The translations under genes and the position numbers were made by a program. 64,000 nucleotides of DNA from an uncultured Duncaniella sp. (lineage in GTDB: Bacteria; Bacteroidota; Bacteroidia; Bacteroidales; Muribaculaceae). The stretch is taken from assembly GCA_958352885.1 (NCBI GenBank), contig CATWQI010000012.1, positions 6,915 through 70,914 of the forward strand, given 5' to 3'. Below are positions 8,818 to 17,066 of this stretch, one piece after another. The notes below the pieces were generated by a model. The model did no database searches and was not told the DNA's origin. It saw only the letters and a program-made list of their open reading frames with translations. Numbering within the stretch: the stretch's first letter is position 1; each line of letters opens with the position of its first letter.

Positions 8818-9623
8818 GCCGCCTGGAACGCCTGAGAGGCAAATGGGCTTTGGTTACGGGCGCATCTTCAGGTATCGGACTGGAGTTCAGCCGAGAACTT
8901 GCCGCTGCCGGGTGTAATCTTATCATTGTTAGCAATCAGGACGAAGAACTTGCCATGGTGGAACATAGGTTGGCGTTCGGATTTAACGTGAAGGTGATTG
9001 CTATTCCACTTGACCTTACCGGTAATGATGCTGTAGACATAGTGTTGAAGCATATCCGGGATGCCGGAGTGATACCGGTGCTCCTGGTTAATAATGCCGG
9101 TATTTTTGACTTCAAAGCGGTAGAGGATATGGGGAAGTCACGTCTTGATTTGTATATTGACCTTCATGTGCGTGCTGTGACGCACCTCACACGCATGGTC
9201 GGAGCGATGATGGCAGAGGCAGGCGATGGATACATATTGAACATGTCATCAATGTCGTGTTGGATGCCTATGCCGGGAATTGCGATGTATGCAGCTACCA
9301 AAGCCTATATACGCACTTTTTCCCGTGCGTATAGAATAGAGATGAAACGTAAGGGTGTTTCGGTAACAGTGGCTTGTCCGGGTGGAATTGCTACCGGGCT
9401 TTTCGGCTTGCCGGAGAATCTGCAGAGACTTGGTGTCCGCTTAGGGGTGTTGACTACCCCACAAAAATTTGTGAAGAATGCCTTGACCAGGACTTTAAGC
9501 CGCAAGGCGCAGTATATCAACGGTGTCATCAATAGGGTATCGATAGTGGCGGTTGCTTCGCTGCCTGAATGGGCGAGGATGCTGATAAAGACTCGGTTGC
9601 TTGACAGGATGAATAGCAAATAA
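8814..9623 (+). CDS. Short-chain dehydrogenase/reductase, candidate hydroxysteroid dehydrogenase
   Basis: A 269-aa classical SDR. The cofactor motif TGASSGIG is at residues 15-22, NNAG at 93-96, the catalytic serine in NMSSMS (about 145-146) and the YxxxK pair at Tyr159/Lys163 (YAATK). The extra C-terminal segment after GVINRVSIVAVASLPEW resembles the 3-ketoacyl/3-ketosteroid reductase-like group of SDRs (HSD17B12/DltE-like). Its start overlaps the upstream flavin reductase stop by 4 bp and the next SDR starts 3 bp after its own stop, so the three genes are tightly coupled. With 5-alpha- and 5-beta-type reductases in the operon, the most likely role is interconversion of 3-oxo and 3-hydroxy steroids. 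The stereochemistry (3-alpha or 3-beta) cannot be read from sequence. Confidence 0.75.
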   Translation: MSRLERLRGKWALVTGASSGIGLEFSRELAAAGCNLIIVSNQDEELAMVEHRLAFGFNVKVIAIPLDLTGNDAVDIVLKHIRDAGVIPVLLVNNAGIFDFKAVEDMGKSRLDLYIDLHVRAVTHLTRMVGAMMAEAGDGYILNMSSMSCWMPMPGIAMYAATKAYIRTFSRAYRIEMKRKGVSVTVACPGGIATGLFGLPENLQRLGVRLGVLTTPQKFVKNALTRTLSRKAQYINGVINRVSIVAVASLPEWARMLIKTRLLDRMNSK

Positions 9624-9626
9624 CAT

Positions 9627-10454
9627 ATGGCAAAGAGTGTATACATAGTCACAGGAGCTACAGGAGGTATAGGGAAGGCTATAGTTGAGGAATTGTGTGA
9701 CAGACTGGAGGTTGAAACCGTTATTCTCGCTTGTCGGAATGTGGGAAAGGCATCATTACTCGCTGCCGGTATGAAAGCTGTTTATCCTGACAAGGAAATA
9801 CTGGCAATGCCGTTGGATTTGGAATCGTTTGTTTCAGTAAAGGCTTTTGCGGAAGAGGTTATCGTTCGTAGGTGGACTGTCAAGGCTTTGATCCATAATG
9901 CCGGGACAATGCCATCCGATGTGCGTGTTACCGATGACGGATTTGAATCAGCTACACAGACAAATTTTATGTCGCCGATGCTTCTCACCGAGTTGTTGGC
10001 TGACCGATTGTGCCAGGGTGCAAGTGTGGTTTTTACCACATCCATGACACGGCGCATAGCCCGATTCAGCCCGGAATGGAGAAGCCTTTCAATCAATCGT
10101 CACAATAGGTTTGTAACGTATGGCAGAAGTAAGAAGATGCTTACAGCCTATGCGCTCATGTTGTCTGAGCGGCTGCATGAAGCCGGCGTGCGTGTCAATT
10201 GTTCCGACCCGTGGATAGTTGATACGGGAATGATAACCATGGGTAATAGATTTGTGGACTGGCTTAGTCGTGTTTTATTCCGACCGTTAGTATATACCCC
10301 TCGTCAGGGTGCCGAGTCGGCGATTGCTGCGCTTGATACTAAATCGACTGCTCGGATTTTTACATTGAGACACAGTTCGGCTATTCCGTTGTCATACGGG
10401 TCGGAATATATTAGGAAATTGATTGGAGATGCCTGTCGGTTGGTTCTGCATTGA
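9627..10454 (+). CDS. Short-chain dehydrogenase/reductase (retinol-dehydrogenase-like)
   Basis: A 275-aa SDR that differs clearly from its neighbour. The cofactor motif TGATGGIG is at residues 9-16, NAG at 91-93, the catalytic Ser near 139 (FTTSMTRR) and YxxxK at Tyr165/Lys169 (YGRSKK). The N-terminal half (VILACRN, DLESFVSVKAFAEEV, FQ/NF-type helix) resembles retinol dehydrogenase and protochlorophyllide reductase-like SDRs, which act on hydrophobic alcohols. It is the last gene of the apparent efflux/steroid operon; 157 bp without genes follow. A second hydroxysteroid dehydrogenase acting at another position or with opposite stereochemistry is the simplest reading, but the substrate is unproven. 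Confidence 0.7.
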   Translation: MAKSVYIVTGATGGIGKAIVEELCDRLEVETVILACRNVGKASLLAAGMKAVYPDKEILAMPLDLESFVSVKAFAEEVIVRRWTVKALIHNAGTMPSDVRVTDDGFESATQTNFMSPMLLTELLADRLCQGASVVFTTSMTRRIARFSPEWRSLSINRHNRFVTYGRSKKMLTAYALMLSERLHEAGVRVNCSDPWIVDTGMITMGNRFVDWLSRVLFRPLVYTPRQGAESAIAALDTKSTARIFTLRHSSAIPLSYGSEYIRKLIGDACRLVLH

Positions 10455-10554
10455 TACCTCCTTCAAATGTGTTGATGTCGGATAGCATCTGGGGGGTATA
10501 GTTATATACACGCATTTAAATTTATACATCCCCTGAGAGTTACTTGATTATTTG

Positions 10555-10586
10555 TGTGGATATTCGGAAGAATTTGATTAATTTTG
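10555..10586 (+). promoter_or_regulatory. Putative promoter for the Wzi-like gene
   Basis: TAATTTTG at 10579-10586 is a perfect TAnnTTTG -7 element, 25 bp before the ATG at 10612. The -33 position is weak: TGTG at 10555-10558 gives a 20-bp spacer, while a full TTTG at 10551-10554 gives 24 bp. Confidence 0.4.
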
Positions 10587-10611
10587 CAATATAACTCATC
10601 CGATACCGGCA

Positions 10612-12135
10612 ATGAAGATAGTAAATCGAGAGATACTTCTGATGGCGTTCTCTATGATGCTGATTCCGTTGGCGTCATGGGGGATATACCCTCTTAACTA
10701 TGAAGCGTCTTTTACAGCTGGAGGGGGAAGTGGTGATTTCTCGCCATATTACATATCGTCGCTTCGGCACGGACGTGTTACCCAGCGATATAACGCTCAG
10801 GTGGAAGCATGTGTCTGGAAGCCGGTCGAGAATGGAAACCGGTTTGACTACGGTTTTGGATTGGATATTGCCGGAGGCTACGCATCAAAGACGGACTATG
10901 AGCGATATAGTCCGGAGAAAGGATGGTTTAAACATGCTCTTGCTCTGTCACCGCTATGGATTCAGCAGCTTTACGGGAAAATCAAGTACCGTGGATTGTT
11001 TCTTACAGCCGGTATGAAAGAGCGTGAATCAGCATTGCTTAACCGGAATCTAACGAGCGGAGACGTGATAGAGAGCGGGAATGCCCGTCCTATTCCGCAG
11101 GTCCGAGCCGGATTCGTGGATTTTCAGGATATCCCATTTACTGATGGCTGGGTACAGATTCAGGGTGAAGTCGGCTATGGAAAGTTTGTAGACAACGACT
11201 GGAATGATAACCATTACAACTTCTATAACTACCATATAGTCGATGGTGAGTGGTACAACTATAAACGTTGCTACTTCCGGTCTATGCCGTCGCAACCATT
11301 CTCGGTTACATTCGGGATGCAAGCAGCCGGAATATTTGGCGGAGAGGAGAAAATATATCGTAACGGTCAGCTTTCACGCACCATTAACTATCCTGTGAAA
11401 TTCAAGACATTTATCAAAATGCTTGTCCCTACACAGGATGGAGGGGAGGGGTTCTATACAGGTGAGCATCTCGGGTCGTGGGATATGAAAGCCCGTTATC
11501 GTCTGAAATCGGGTGCGGAATTTGCCGCTTATTTTTCCTGGCTCTGGACGGATGGTTCCGGCATAGGGAAACTCAATGGCTGGGATGGTTTATGGGGTAT
11601 AGAATATAAGTCGGCTACCAAAGGTATACTCAATGGAGCCGTGATTGAGTATATGGATTATACAAACCAAAGCGGACCGATACATTTCGCCCCGGCTGAC
11701 CATGATGGTGTGACTATCACTGGTCATGCATCCGGCGCGGATGATTATTATAATAATACGGCACATCGTTCGTATGCCAATTATGGTATGGCTATTGGTT
11801 CACCGGCATTTATGGCTCCGATATATAATCTCAACGGCTATCCGGCGTTCATGGCGAATGCGATGCGAGGCATACATGTCGGTGTGGAAGGAGCTGTTAC
11901 CGATGATATTGACTACCGGGTCAAAGCCGGATACCGTAAGGCATGGGGGAGCGGTAAGGTGCTTCTTCCTGTCCCGATTAATTCAACTTCGGTAATGGTT
12001 GAGGCTGTATGGCGGGTCCGTAATCTGAAGGGTCTCTCTGTGACCGGACAGATTGAAGTTGACCGTGGCTCGATGCCTTGTAATATGGCGGGAGCATTGG
12101 TTTCAGTCCGTTATGACGGTGTGCTTAATTTATGA
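10612..12135 (+). CDS. Capsule assembly Wzi-family outer-membrane beta-barrel protein
   Basis: A 507-aa protein with an N-terminal signal peptide (hydrophobic MLIPLASWG) and alternating hydrophobic/aromatic strands throughout, as in outer-membrane barrels. It resembles the Bacteroidota Wzi-like family: the opening ...ASFTAGGGSGDFSPYYISS, the block WIQQLYGKIKYRGLFLTAGMK and the FTDGWVQIQGEVGYGKF strand pair. Wzi proteins anchor or organise capsular polysaccharide at the outer membrane. It opens a run of same-strand genes (lipoprotein, LegB-like, ATP-grasp, NeuB-like) that suggests a surface-glycan role. The family call is reasonably sure; the specific glycan is unknown. Confidence 0.75.
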   Translation: MKIVNREILLMAFSMMLIPLASWGIYPLNYEASFTAGGGSGDFSPYYISSLRHGRVTQRYNAQVEACVWKPVENGNRFDYGFGLDIAGGYASKTDYERYSPEKGWFKHALALSPLWIQQLYGKIKYRGLFLTAGMKERESALLNRNLTSGDVIESGNARPIPQVRAGFVDFQDIPFTDGWVQIQGEVGYGKFVDNDWNDNHYNFYNYHIVDGEWYNYKRCYFRSMPSQPFSVTFGMQAAGIFGGEEKIYRNGQLSRTINYPVKFKTFIKMLVPTQDGGEGFYTGEHLGSWDMKARYRLKSGAEFAAYFSWLWTDGSGIGKLNGWDGLWGIEYKSATKGILNGAVIEYMDYTNQSGPIHFAPADHDGVTITGHASGADDYYNNTAHRSYANYGMAIGSPAFMAPIYNLNGYPAFMANAMRGIHVGVEGAVTDDIDYRVKAGYRKAWGSGKVLLPVPINSTSVMVEAVWRVRNLKGLSVTGQIEVDRGSMPCNMAGALVSVRYDGVLNL

Positions 12136-12150
12136 ATACAGTACAGAGCT

Positions 12151-12606
12151 ATGAGGTTGATTCAAAAGATACTGATTATACTTGTCGCCGGATTCATATC
12201 TGCCGGATGCACCAGAAACAATGGTGATATCGGAGATTTGTTCGGTGACTGGAGACTTGATACTCTGACTGCCGACGGACTTGAACTGGAATTGTACAAT
12301 GGAGATGTCGAGGTTTATACCTGGGCATTCCAGAGCAATATAGTGCGTATTCAGGAAATATTCACATATATGGATTTTTCTGACTACATTGGCACGTGGA
12401 GGCGTGATGGCGATGTGATTATACTCGATTTTACTCATCATGCCGATTATGGGGACGAGAATTTCTCTCCACCCGAAGATTTGCATCTGGTGGAGCACGG
12501 AGTCACCAAACTTGATATCATGAGGCTTGATTCCAGGAAATTGCAGGTAAGTTATCGTGGTGAGGATGGAGTAGAGTATATGTATTTCCTACATAAAGTT
12601 CCATAA
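12151..12606 (+). CDS. Small lipoprotein, lipocalin-like
   Basis: A 151-aa product with a lipoprotein signal ending in lipobox ISAGC. After the cysteine it has the pattern DLFGDWRLDTLTADG...WAFQSNIVRI...YIGTWRRDGDVIILDF, which is typical of Bacteroidota lipocalin-like lipoproteins (a W-containing first strand and repeated short beta strands). It starts 15 bp after the Wzi-like gene and ends 29 bp before the LegB-like gene, so it is probably co-transcribed. No catalytic motif is visible and the ligand is unknown. Confidence 0.65.
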   Translation: MRLIQKILIILVAGFISAGCTRNNGDIGDLFGDWRLDTLTADGLELELYNGDVEVYTWAFQSNIVRIQEIFTYMDFSDYIGTWRRDGDVIILDFTHHADYGDENFSPPEDLHLVEHGVTKLDIMRLDSRKLQVSYRGEDGVEYMYFLHKVP

Positions 12607-12635
12607 TTAATAAAAGAATATTCAAAACATTAAAT

Positions 12636-13625
12636 ATGACTAATCAGAAGGAAAAAGTGCTTGTGACCGGAGCGGACGGTTTTATCGGGTCTCACCTTGT
12701 TGAGGCTTTGCTTGACGAGGGGTACTCGGTAAGGGCGCTTAGCCAATATAATTCATTCAATAATTGGGGATGGCTTGAAGATGTGGACAATTCTGACCTG
12801 GAAGTGGTGACCGGTGATGTCCGTGACCCGAATTTCTGCCGTCACATAACTGCGGGATGCGCTACTGTCTACCATTTGGCAGCATTGATAGCTATACCTT
12901 ACAGTTACGTTGCGCCTGACAGTTATGTGGATACCAATATCAAGGGCACATTGAATATGTGTCAGGCGGCACGTGATTGCGGTGTGAAAAGACTGGTAGT
13001 CACATCGACAAGTGAGGTTTACGGTACTGCAAGATATGTGCCGATTGACGAGAAGCATCCTAAACAGCCCCAGTCTCCTTACAGTGCCACCAAAATCGGC
13101 GCTGACGCGATTGCGCTGAGCTTCTACAACGCTTTTAATCTCCCGGTTGTGGTGGCGCGTCCGTTCAATACATATGGTCCCCGCCAGAGTGCGCGTGCCA
13201 TAATACCGACGATTATTACCCAGATAGCCTCCGGTGAGCGGGAGATAAAAGTAGGGGATTTGTCACCGACACGAGACTTTAATTTCGTGAAGGATACCGC
13301 TGCCGGTTTCATCGCTCTTGGCAGAGCTGAGGGTATCGAAGGGAAAGAAATTAATATTGCTACTGGAACGGAAGTGTCTATGAAGGACACGCTCGAGACC
13401 ATAGCTCGACTTATGGGTGAGGATGTGAAGTATGTGGTAGATCCTGCGCGTCTTCGTCCTTCGGGTAGCGAGGTGTTCCGTCTTTGCGGTGACAACACTC
13501 TTATAAAATCGCTTACTGACTGGAGTCCGAGATATGATTTGGAAAAGGGTCTTGCGGAGACGATAGACTGGTTCACCAGAAAAGAGAATCTCGCAAAGTA
13601 TAAATCCGGTATTTACAACGTGTGA
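12636..13625 (+). CDS. LegB-like NAD-dependent sugar-nucleotide 4,6-dehydratase
   Basis: A 329-aa extended SDR. The nucleotide-binding motif is TGADGFIGSH near the N-terminus, followed by VRALSQYNSFNNWGWL, a segment typical of LegB-type dehydratases. The catalytic region has TSTSEVYGTA and the YxxxK motif in SPYSATKIGAD, and RPFNTYGPRQSARAIIP is the substrate-binding block of the family. LegB removes water from UDP-GlcNAc or GDP-GlcNAc to give the 4-keto-6-deoxy sugar, the first step to legionaminic-type nonulosonic acids. The next gene begins inside its stop codon (TGATG). It is not the usual GDP-mannose dehydratase, a fragment of which appears at 63802. Confidence 0.8.
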   Translation: MTNQKEKVLVTGADGFIGSHLVEALLDEGYSVRALSQYNSFNNWGWLEDVDNSDLEVVTGDVRDPNFCRHITAGCATVYHLAALIAIPYSYVAPDSYVDTNIKGTLNMCQAARDCGVKRLVVTSTSEVYGTARYVPIDEKHPKQPQSPYSATKIGADAIALSFYNAFNLPVVVARPFNTYGPRQSARAIIPTIITQIASGEREIKVGDLSPTRDFNFVKDTAAGFIALGRAEGIEGKEINIATGTEVSMKDTLETIARLMGEDVKYVVDPARLRPSGSEVFRLCGDNTLIKSLTDWSPRYDLEKGLAETIDWFTRKENLAKYKSGIYNV

Positions 13626-14581
13626 TGGTGACAGAATCCATAACTCTTAATGTGCTGTTTCTGGGAGGTGCCAAACGTGTGTCTTTCGGACGCAAGCTTA
13701 TTGAAGCGGCTGAGAGAAGAGGGCTGAATCTTAAGATATTCAGCTACGAACTTGATTTGGAGGTGCCTGTCGCTGCAATAGGAGAGGTGATTCCCGGGCG
13801 GAAATGGACTGCTCCCGATTTGCTGGAGCATCTTCATGATGTGGTGGACTCATATAAGATTGATGTGGTGCTTCCGTTTGTGGACGGTGCCGTCGGAGTC
13901 GCAGGCTCATATATGGAAGTTTACGGTGATGTCTGGGCTCCTGTAGTAGACCCATCGATGGCTGAAAGATTGTTTGACAAGGTGGAATCAGCCAAGATTT
14001 TTGAGAAGCATGGTATACCTGTACCTCTCACCGTTTCCGCTGACTGCGAGTTGTTGCCATTGATAGCCAAGCCAAGACACGGTTCTGCATCAAAGGGTAT
14101 CAAAGTGATTGAGAATGCCAAGGATTTCAGGAAGATACAGGAATGTGCGGATGACTATCTGATACAGGAATACATACGTAACCGTACGGAGTATACTGTG
14201 GATTGTTACATATCCATGAGTGGCGAAGTGGTTTGTGTGAGCCCGAGAGTAAGGCTTGAAGTCATAGGCGGCGAAGTGTCAAAGACCATGACTGTGGCGG
14301 ATGAAGAGATATTAGTAGCCTCACGTATGGTCATTGAATCCCTGAACCTTCGAGGTGCGGTCACACTTCAGTTCCTCCGTGATAAGGATACAGGCAGATT
14401 GATGCTTATGGAAATCAATCCGCGCCTTGGCGGTGGAGTTGTATGCTCAATCCATGCCGGAGCCGATATACCAGGCATGATAGTTGAGGAGGCAATGGGG
14501 AAAATCCCTGCCCCGGCGACTGAAATCAAACCCGGAACACTGATTTGTCGTTACTTTGAAGAAGTTGTTTTTAATAAATGA
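13625..14581 (+). CDS. ATP-grasp domain protein (carbamoyl-phosphate synthase/PylC-like)
   Basis: A 318-aa ATP-grasp enzyme. The ATG at 13625 is preferred over the GTG at 13622; it shares one base with the LegB-like stop. The N-terminal Rossmann-like domain begins LNVLFLGGAKRVSFGRKLIEA. The ATP-grasp fold follows, with the phosphate loop PLIAKPRHGSASKGIKVI, the hinge DYLIQEYI and the metal-binding region MEINPRLGGG. Such enzymes form amide or peptide-like bonds by way of an acyl-phosphate. Placed between a LegB-like and a NeuB-like gene, it may load an amino acid or acyl group onto a nonulosonic acid or its precursor. That role is a guess; only the fold and active-site motifs are firm. Confidence 0.75.
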   Translation: MVTESITLNVLFLGGAKRVSFGRKLIEAAERRGLNLKIFSYELDLEVPVAAIGEVIPGRKWTAPDLLEHLHDVVDSYKIDVVLPFVDGAVGVAGSYMEVYGDVWAPVVDPSMAERLFDKVESAKIFEKHGIPVPLTVSADCELLPLIAKPRHGSASKGIKVIENAKDFRKIQECADDYLIQEYIRNRTEYTVDCYISMSGEVVCVSPRVRLEVIGGEVSKTMTVADEEILVASRMVIESLNLRGAVTLQFLRDKDTGRLMLMEINPRLGGGVVCSIHAGADIPGMIVEEAMGKIPAPATEIKPGTLICRYFEEVVFNK

Positions 14582-14590
14582 TTTCATCTG

Positions 14591-15607
14591 ATGGAAAAAT
14601 CGAAAGGAAAAATTATTATAATAGCTGAGGCTGGCGTCAACCATAATGCATCAATGGAACTTGCCAGAAAAATGGTTCGTGAAGCAGCCGCAGCCGGAGC
14701 AGACTATGTAAAATTTCAGACGGCTGTTCCGGAACTTGTGATATCGTCGATAGCTCCTAAAGCGGAATATCAGAAGGAGACGACCGGTAATGAGCAGTCA
14801 CAACTTGAAATGTGCAAGGCTATCCATTTGCCTCTATCTGCTTATTCCGAGCTTGCACAACTGTGTAAGGAAGTCGGCATCGGTTTTATGAGCACTCCGT
14901 TTGACCTTGTGTCAATAGACACTTTGTCGGAATTGGATATGGATTATTGGAAAATTCCTTCAGGAGAGATCACAAATCTGCCATACCTGCGTAAGATAGC
15001 CCGAAAAGGAGGGAAAGTCATTCTGTCAACCGGCATGTCGACTCTGGCTGAGGTTGAGGCTGCCGTTGACATTCTTGTTGAAAATGGTATAAACCGAGGT
15101 GATATATATCTGTTGCACTGCACCACCCAGTATCCCACTCCGATGGAGGATGTCAATCTTCTTGCAATGAATGCACTGCGGGCATTGAATGTAGGAGGAG
15201 TCGGTTACAGCGACCATACGGTAGGTATCGAGGTACCGATCGCAGCAGCCGCTTTGGGTGCGACTGTGCTTGAGAAGCATTTTACACTCGACAAGTCACT
15301 GCCAGGTCCTGACCACAGGGCATCTCTTAATCCGGAGGAACTGGCGAAGATGGTAAAGGCGGTTCGGAATATAGAAATGGCACTTGGGACAGGAGACAAG
15401 GTTGTGGCTGAAAGCGAGCGCCCGAATATTGAAGTTGCCCGTAAAAGCATTGTCGCTGCACGTGATATAAGTCGCGGCGAGGTTTTCACAGAAGAGAATA
15501 TAGCGGTCAAGCGTCCGGGTAACGGAGTGTCCCCCATGCTATGGGACGATGTAATAGGGCAGGTTGCCGTTAAGGATTTTCCGTATGATTCATTGATAGA
15601 AATTTAG
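14591..15607 (+). CDS. NeuB/LegI-family nonulosonic acid synthase
   Basis: A 338-aa enzyme with an N-terminal TIM barrel and a C-terminal SAF (antifreeze-like) domain from about residue 280. Family motifs are IIAEAGVNHN at the start, ADYVKFQTA, KIPSGEITNLPYL, ILSTGMSTLAEVE, LLHCTTQYPTP, GYSDHTVGIEVPIAA and LEKHFTLDKSLPGPDHRASL. These enzymes condense phosphoenolpyruvate with N-acetylmannosamine or a 6-deoxy-diacetamido hexose to give sialic or legionaminic acids. Because the LegB-like dehydratase is two genes upstream, a legionaminic-type product is more likely than sialic acid. No CMP-nonulosonate synthetase, aminotransferase or hydrolysing epimerase is found nearby, so the pathway must be completed elsewhere. 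Confidence 0.88.
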   Translation: MEKSKGKIIIIAEAGVNHNASMELARKMVREAAAAGADYVKFQTAVPELVISSIAPKAEYQKETTGNEQSQLEMCKAIHLPLSAYSELAQLCKEVGIGFMSTPFDLVSIDTLSELDMDYWKIPSGEITNLPYLRKIARKGGKVILSTGMSTLAEVEAAVDILVENGINRGDIYLLHCTTQYPTPMEDVNLLAMNALRALNVGGVGYSDHTVGIEVPIAAAALGATVLEKHFTLDKSLPGPDHRASLNPEELAKMVKAVRNIEMALGTGDKVVAESERPNIEVARKSIVAARDISRGEVFTEENIAVKRPGNGVSPMLWDDVIGQVAVKDFPYDSLIEI

Positions 15608-15613
15608 TAGGGG

Positions 15614-17044
15614 ATGAAAGAGTCATTGAAGCTATCGTTGACGCAGAAATTACAGCAGCGGTTGTCGCCGTTGCAGATGCGTTTTGTGCGTATGCTTGAA
15701 ATGAACGGTCCGGAAGTTGAGGATGAGGTCAGACGCGAACTGGATGATAATCCCGCCCTTGAGGTGGCTGACCGAGCTGACAGTATTACCGAATCAGACA
15801 GCTATGACGAGAGCGCCGAGCAACTTCAAATGGCTGATTACCGTGATGAGGATGATATTCCGACCTACCGGTTGGAGGCTCGTAATCATAGCGTTAATGA
15901 TGAGTATTTTGAGCCGGTGGCAGTGGCTGAGGTGAATTCCATGATGGATAGTCTGATGGCTCAACTCTCAGAGACTGATATGCCTGAATCGCAGCTGGCT
16001 GTGGCAAGATACATAATAGGCAATATAGATGACAACGGGTACCTGACAAGAACGCTCTCTCAGCTTCTTGATGACTTGGCCTTCAATGCCGGGCTGGAGA
16101 TAACGATGGATGAGCTCCGCAGCGTGTTCAACCGAATCCGCGAACTCGACCCCCCCGGTATATGTGCGTTGGATTTGCGTGATTGCCTTGTGCTTCAGCT
16201 AAAACGTTTGCCTGTCACTAAGGAAAACAGTCTGGCACTTGAAATCGTAGAGCATTACTTCGACATATTTTCCCTGCGCCATTATGACCGGCTTAAAAGC
16301 ATGCTGGGGGTTGATAAGGATGAACTTCAGCGGGCAGTTTCAGTGATAAGGGGGCTTGACCCCAAGCCTGGCAGTCATTTTGGCGGAAGCGATGCAGAGG
16401 ATAAATCCCGACATATAATACCCGATTTCAATGTTGAGGTCGAGGGAAATGTGTTGACCTTGACTTTGGTCAATAATATTCCCGACCTTGTTATCGAGGA
16501 GAGTTTTGTGTCGGACGGAGAGACGTTTGCCGGCACAAGTGCCGGTCGCAACAATGAGGCGATGGCGTTCATCTCACGCAAGAGGGACGAGGCGGCAGGA
16601 TTTATCGAGTTGTTGAGACTCAGGCAGGAGACCCTTTACAAGGTCATGTCGGCGATCGTCAGATGGCAGCATGATTTTTTTGTGACAGAGGATGAGAGCA
16701 AATTGCGTCCGATGATATTGAAGGATATCGCCAATAAGACAGGATATGACCTTTCAGTGATTTCAAGGGCTACCGCGGGAAAGTATGTGGCCACTCCGGG
16801 TGGAATATATCCGTTGAAATTCTTTTTCAACGAGCGTGTCAATGACTCGGATGACACATCTTCAAGGGAAATACTTGCGGTTATAAAGAATCTGGTCGAT
16901 AATGAGGACCGGGCTCATCCGCTTAATGATGATGCCATTATGAGATTGCTGCATGACAGAGGATATGAAATAGCGAGACGGACGGTGGCTAAGTACCGTG
17001 AGCGTCTTAATATCCCGATTGCACGTTTACGGAAAGAAATTTGA
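15614..17044 (+). CDS. rpoN: RNA polymerase sigma-54 factor RpoN
   Basis: A 476-aa sigma-54. Region I at the N-terminus is Gln/Leu-rich (SLTQKLQQRLSPLQMRFVRMLEM) and is followed by an acidic region II. The core-binding domain has the family blocks SQLAVARYIIGNIDDNGYL, RELDPPGICALDLRDCL and IRGLDPKPGSHF. The C-terminal DNA-binding domain has the helix-turn-helix MILKDIANKTGYDLSVISRA and the RpoN box, seen here as ARRTVAKYRE close to the end. It starts 7 bp after the neuB-like stop, preceded by a GGGG run. It would act with enhancer-binding ATPases, none of which is encoded in this window. Confidence 0.97.
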   Translation: MKESLKLSLTQKLQQRLSPLQMRFVRMLEMNGPEVEDEVRRELDDNPALEVADRADSITESDSYDESAEQLQMADYRDEDDIPTYRLEARNHSVNDEYFEPVAVAEVNSMMDSLMAQLSETDMPESQLAVARYIIGNIDDNGYLTRTLSQLLDDLAFNAGLEITMDELRSVFNRIRELDPPGICALDLRDCLVLQLKRLPVTKENSLALEIVEHYFDIFSLRHYDRLKSMLGVDKDELQRAVSVIRGLDPKPGSHFGGSDAEDKSRHIIPDFNVEVEGNVLTLTLVNNIPDLVIEESFVSDGETFAGTSAGRNNEAMAFISRKRDEAAGFIELLRLRQETLYKVMSAIVRWQHDFFVTEDESKLRPMILKDIANKTGYDLSVISRATAGKYVATPGGIYPLKFFFNERVNDSDDTSSREILAVIKNLVDNEDRAHPLNDDAIMRLLHDRGYEIARRTVAKYRERLNIPIARLRKEI

Positions 17045-17066
17045 CGCACTTATACGTTTAGAATAT

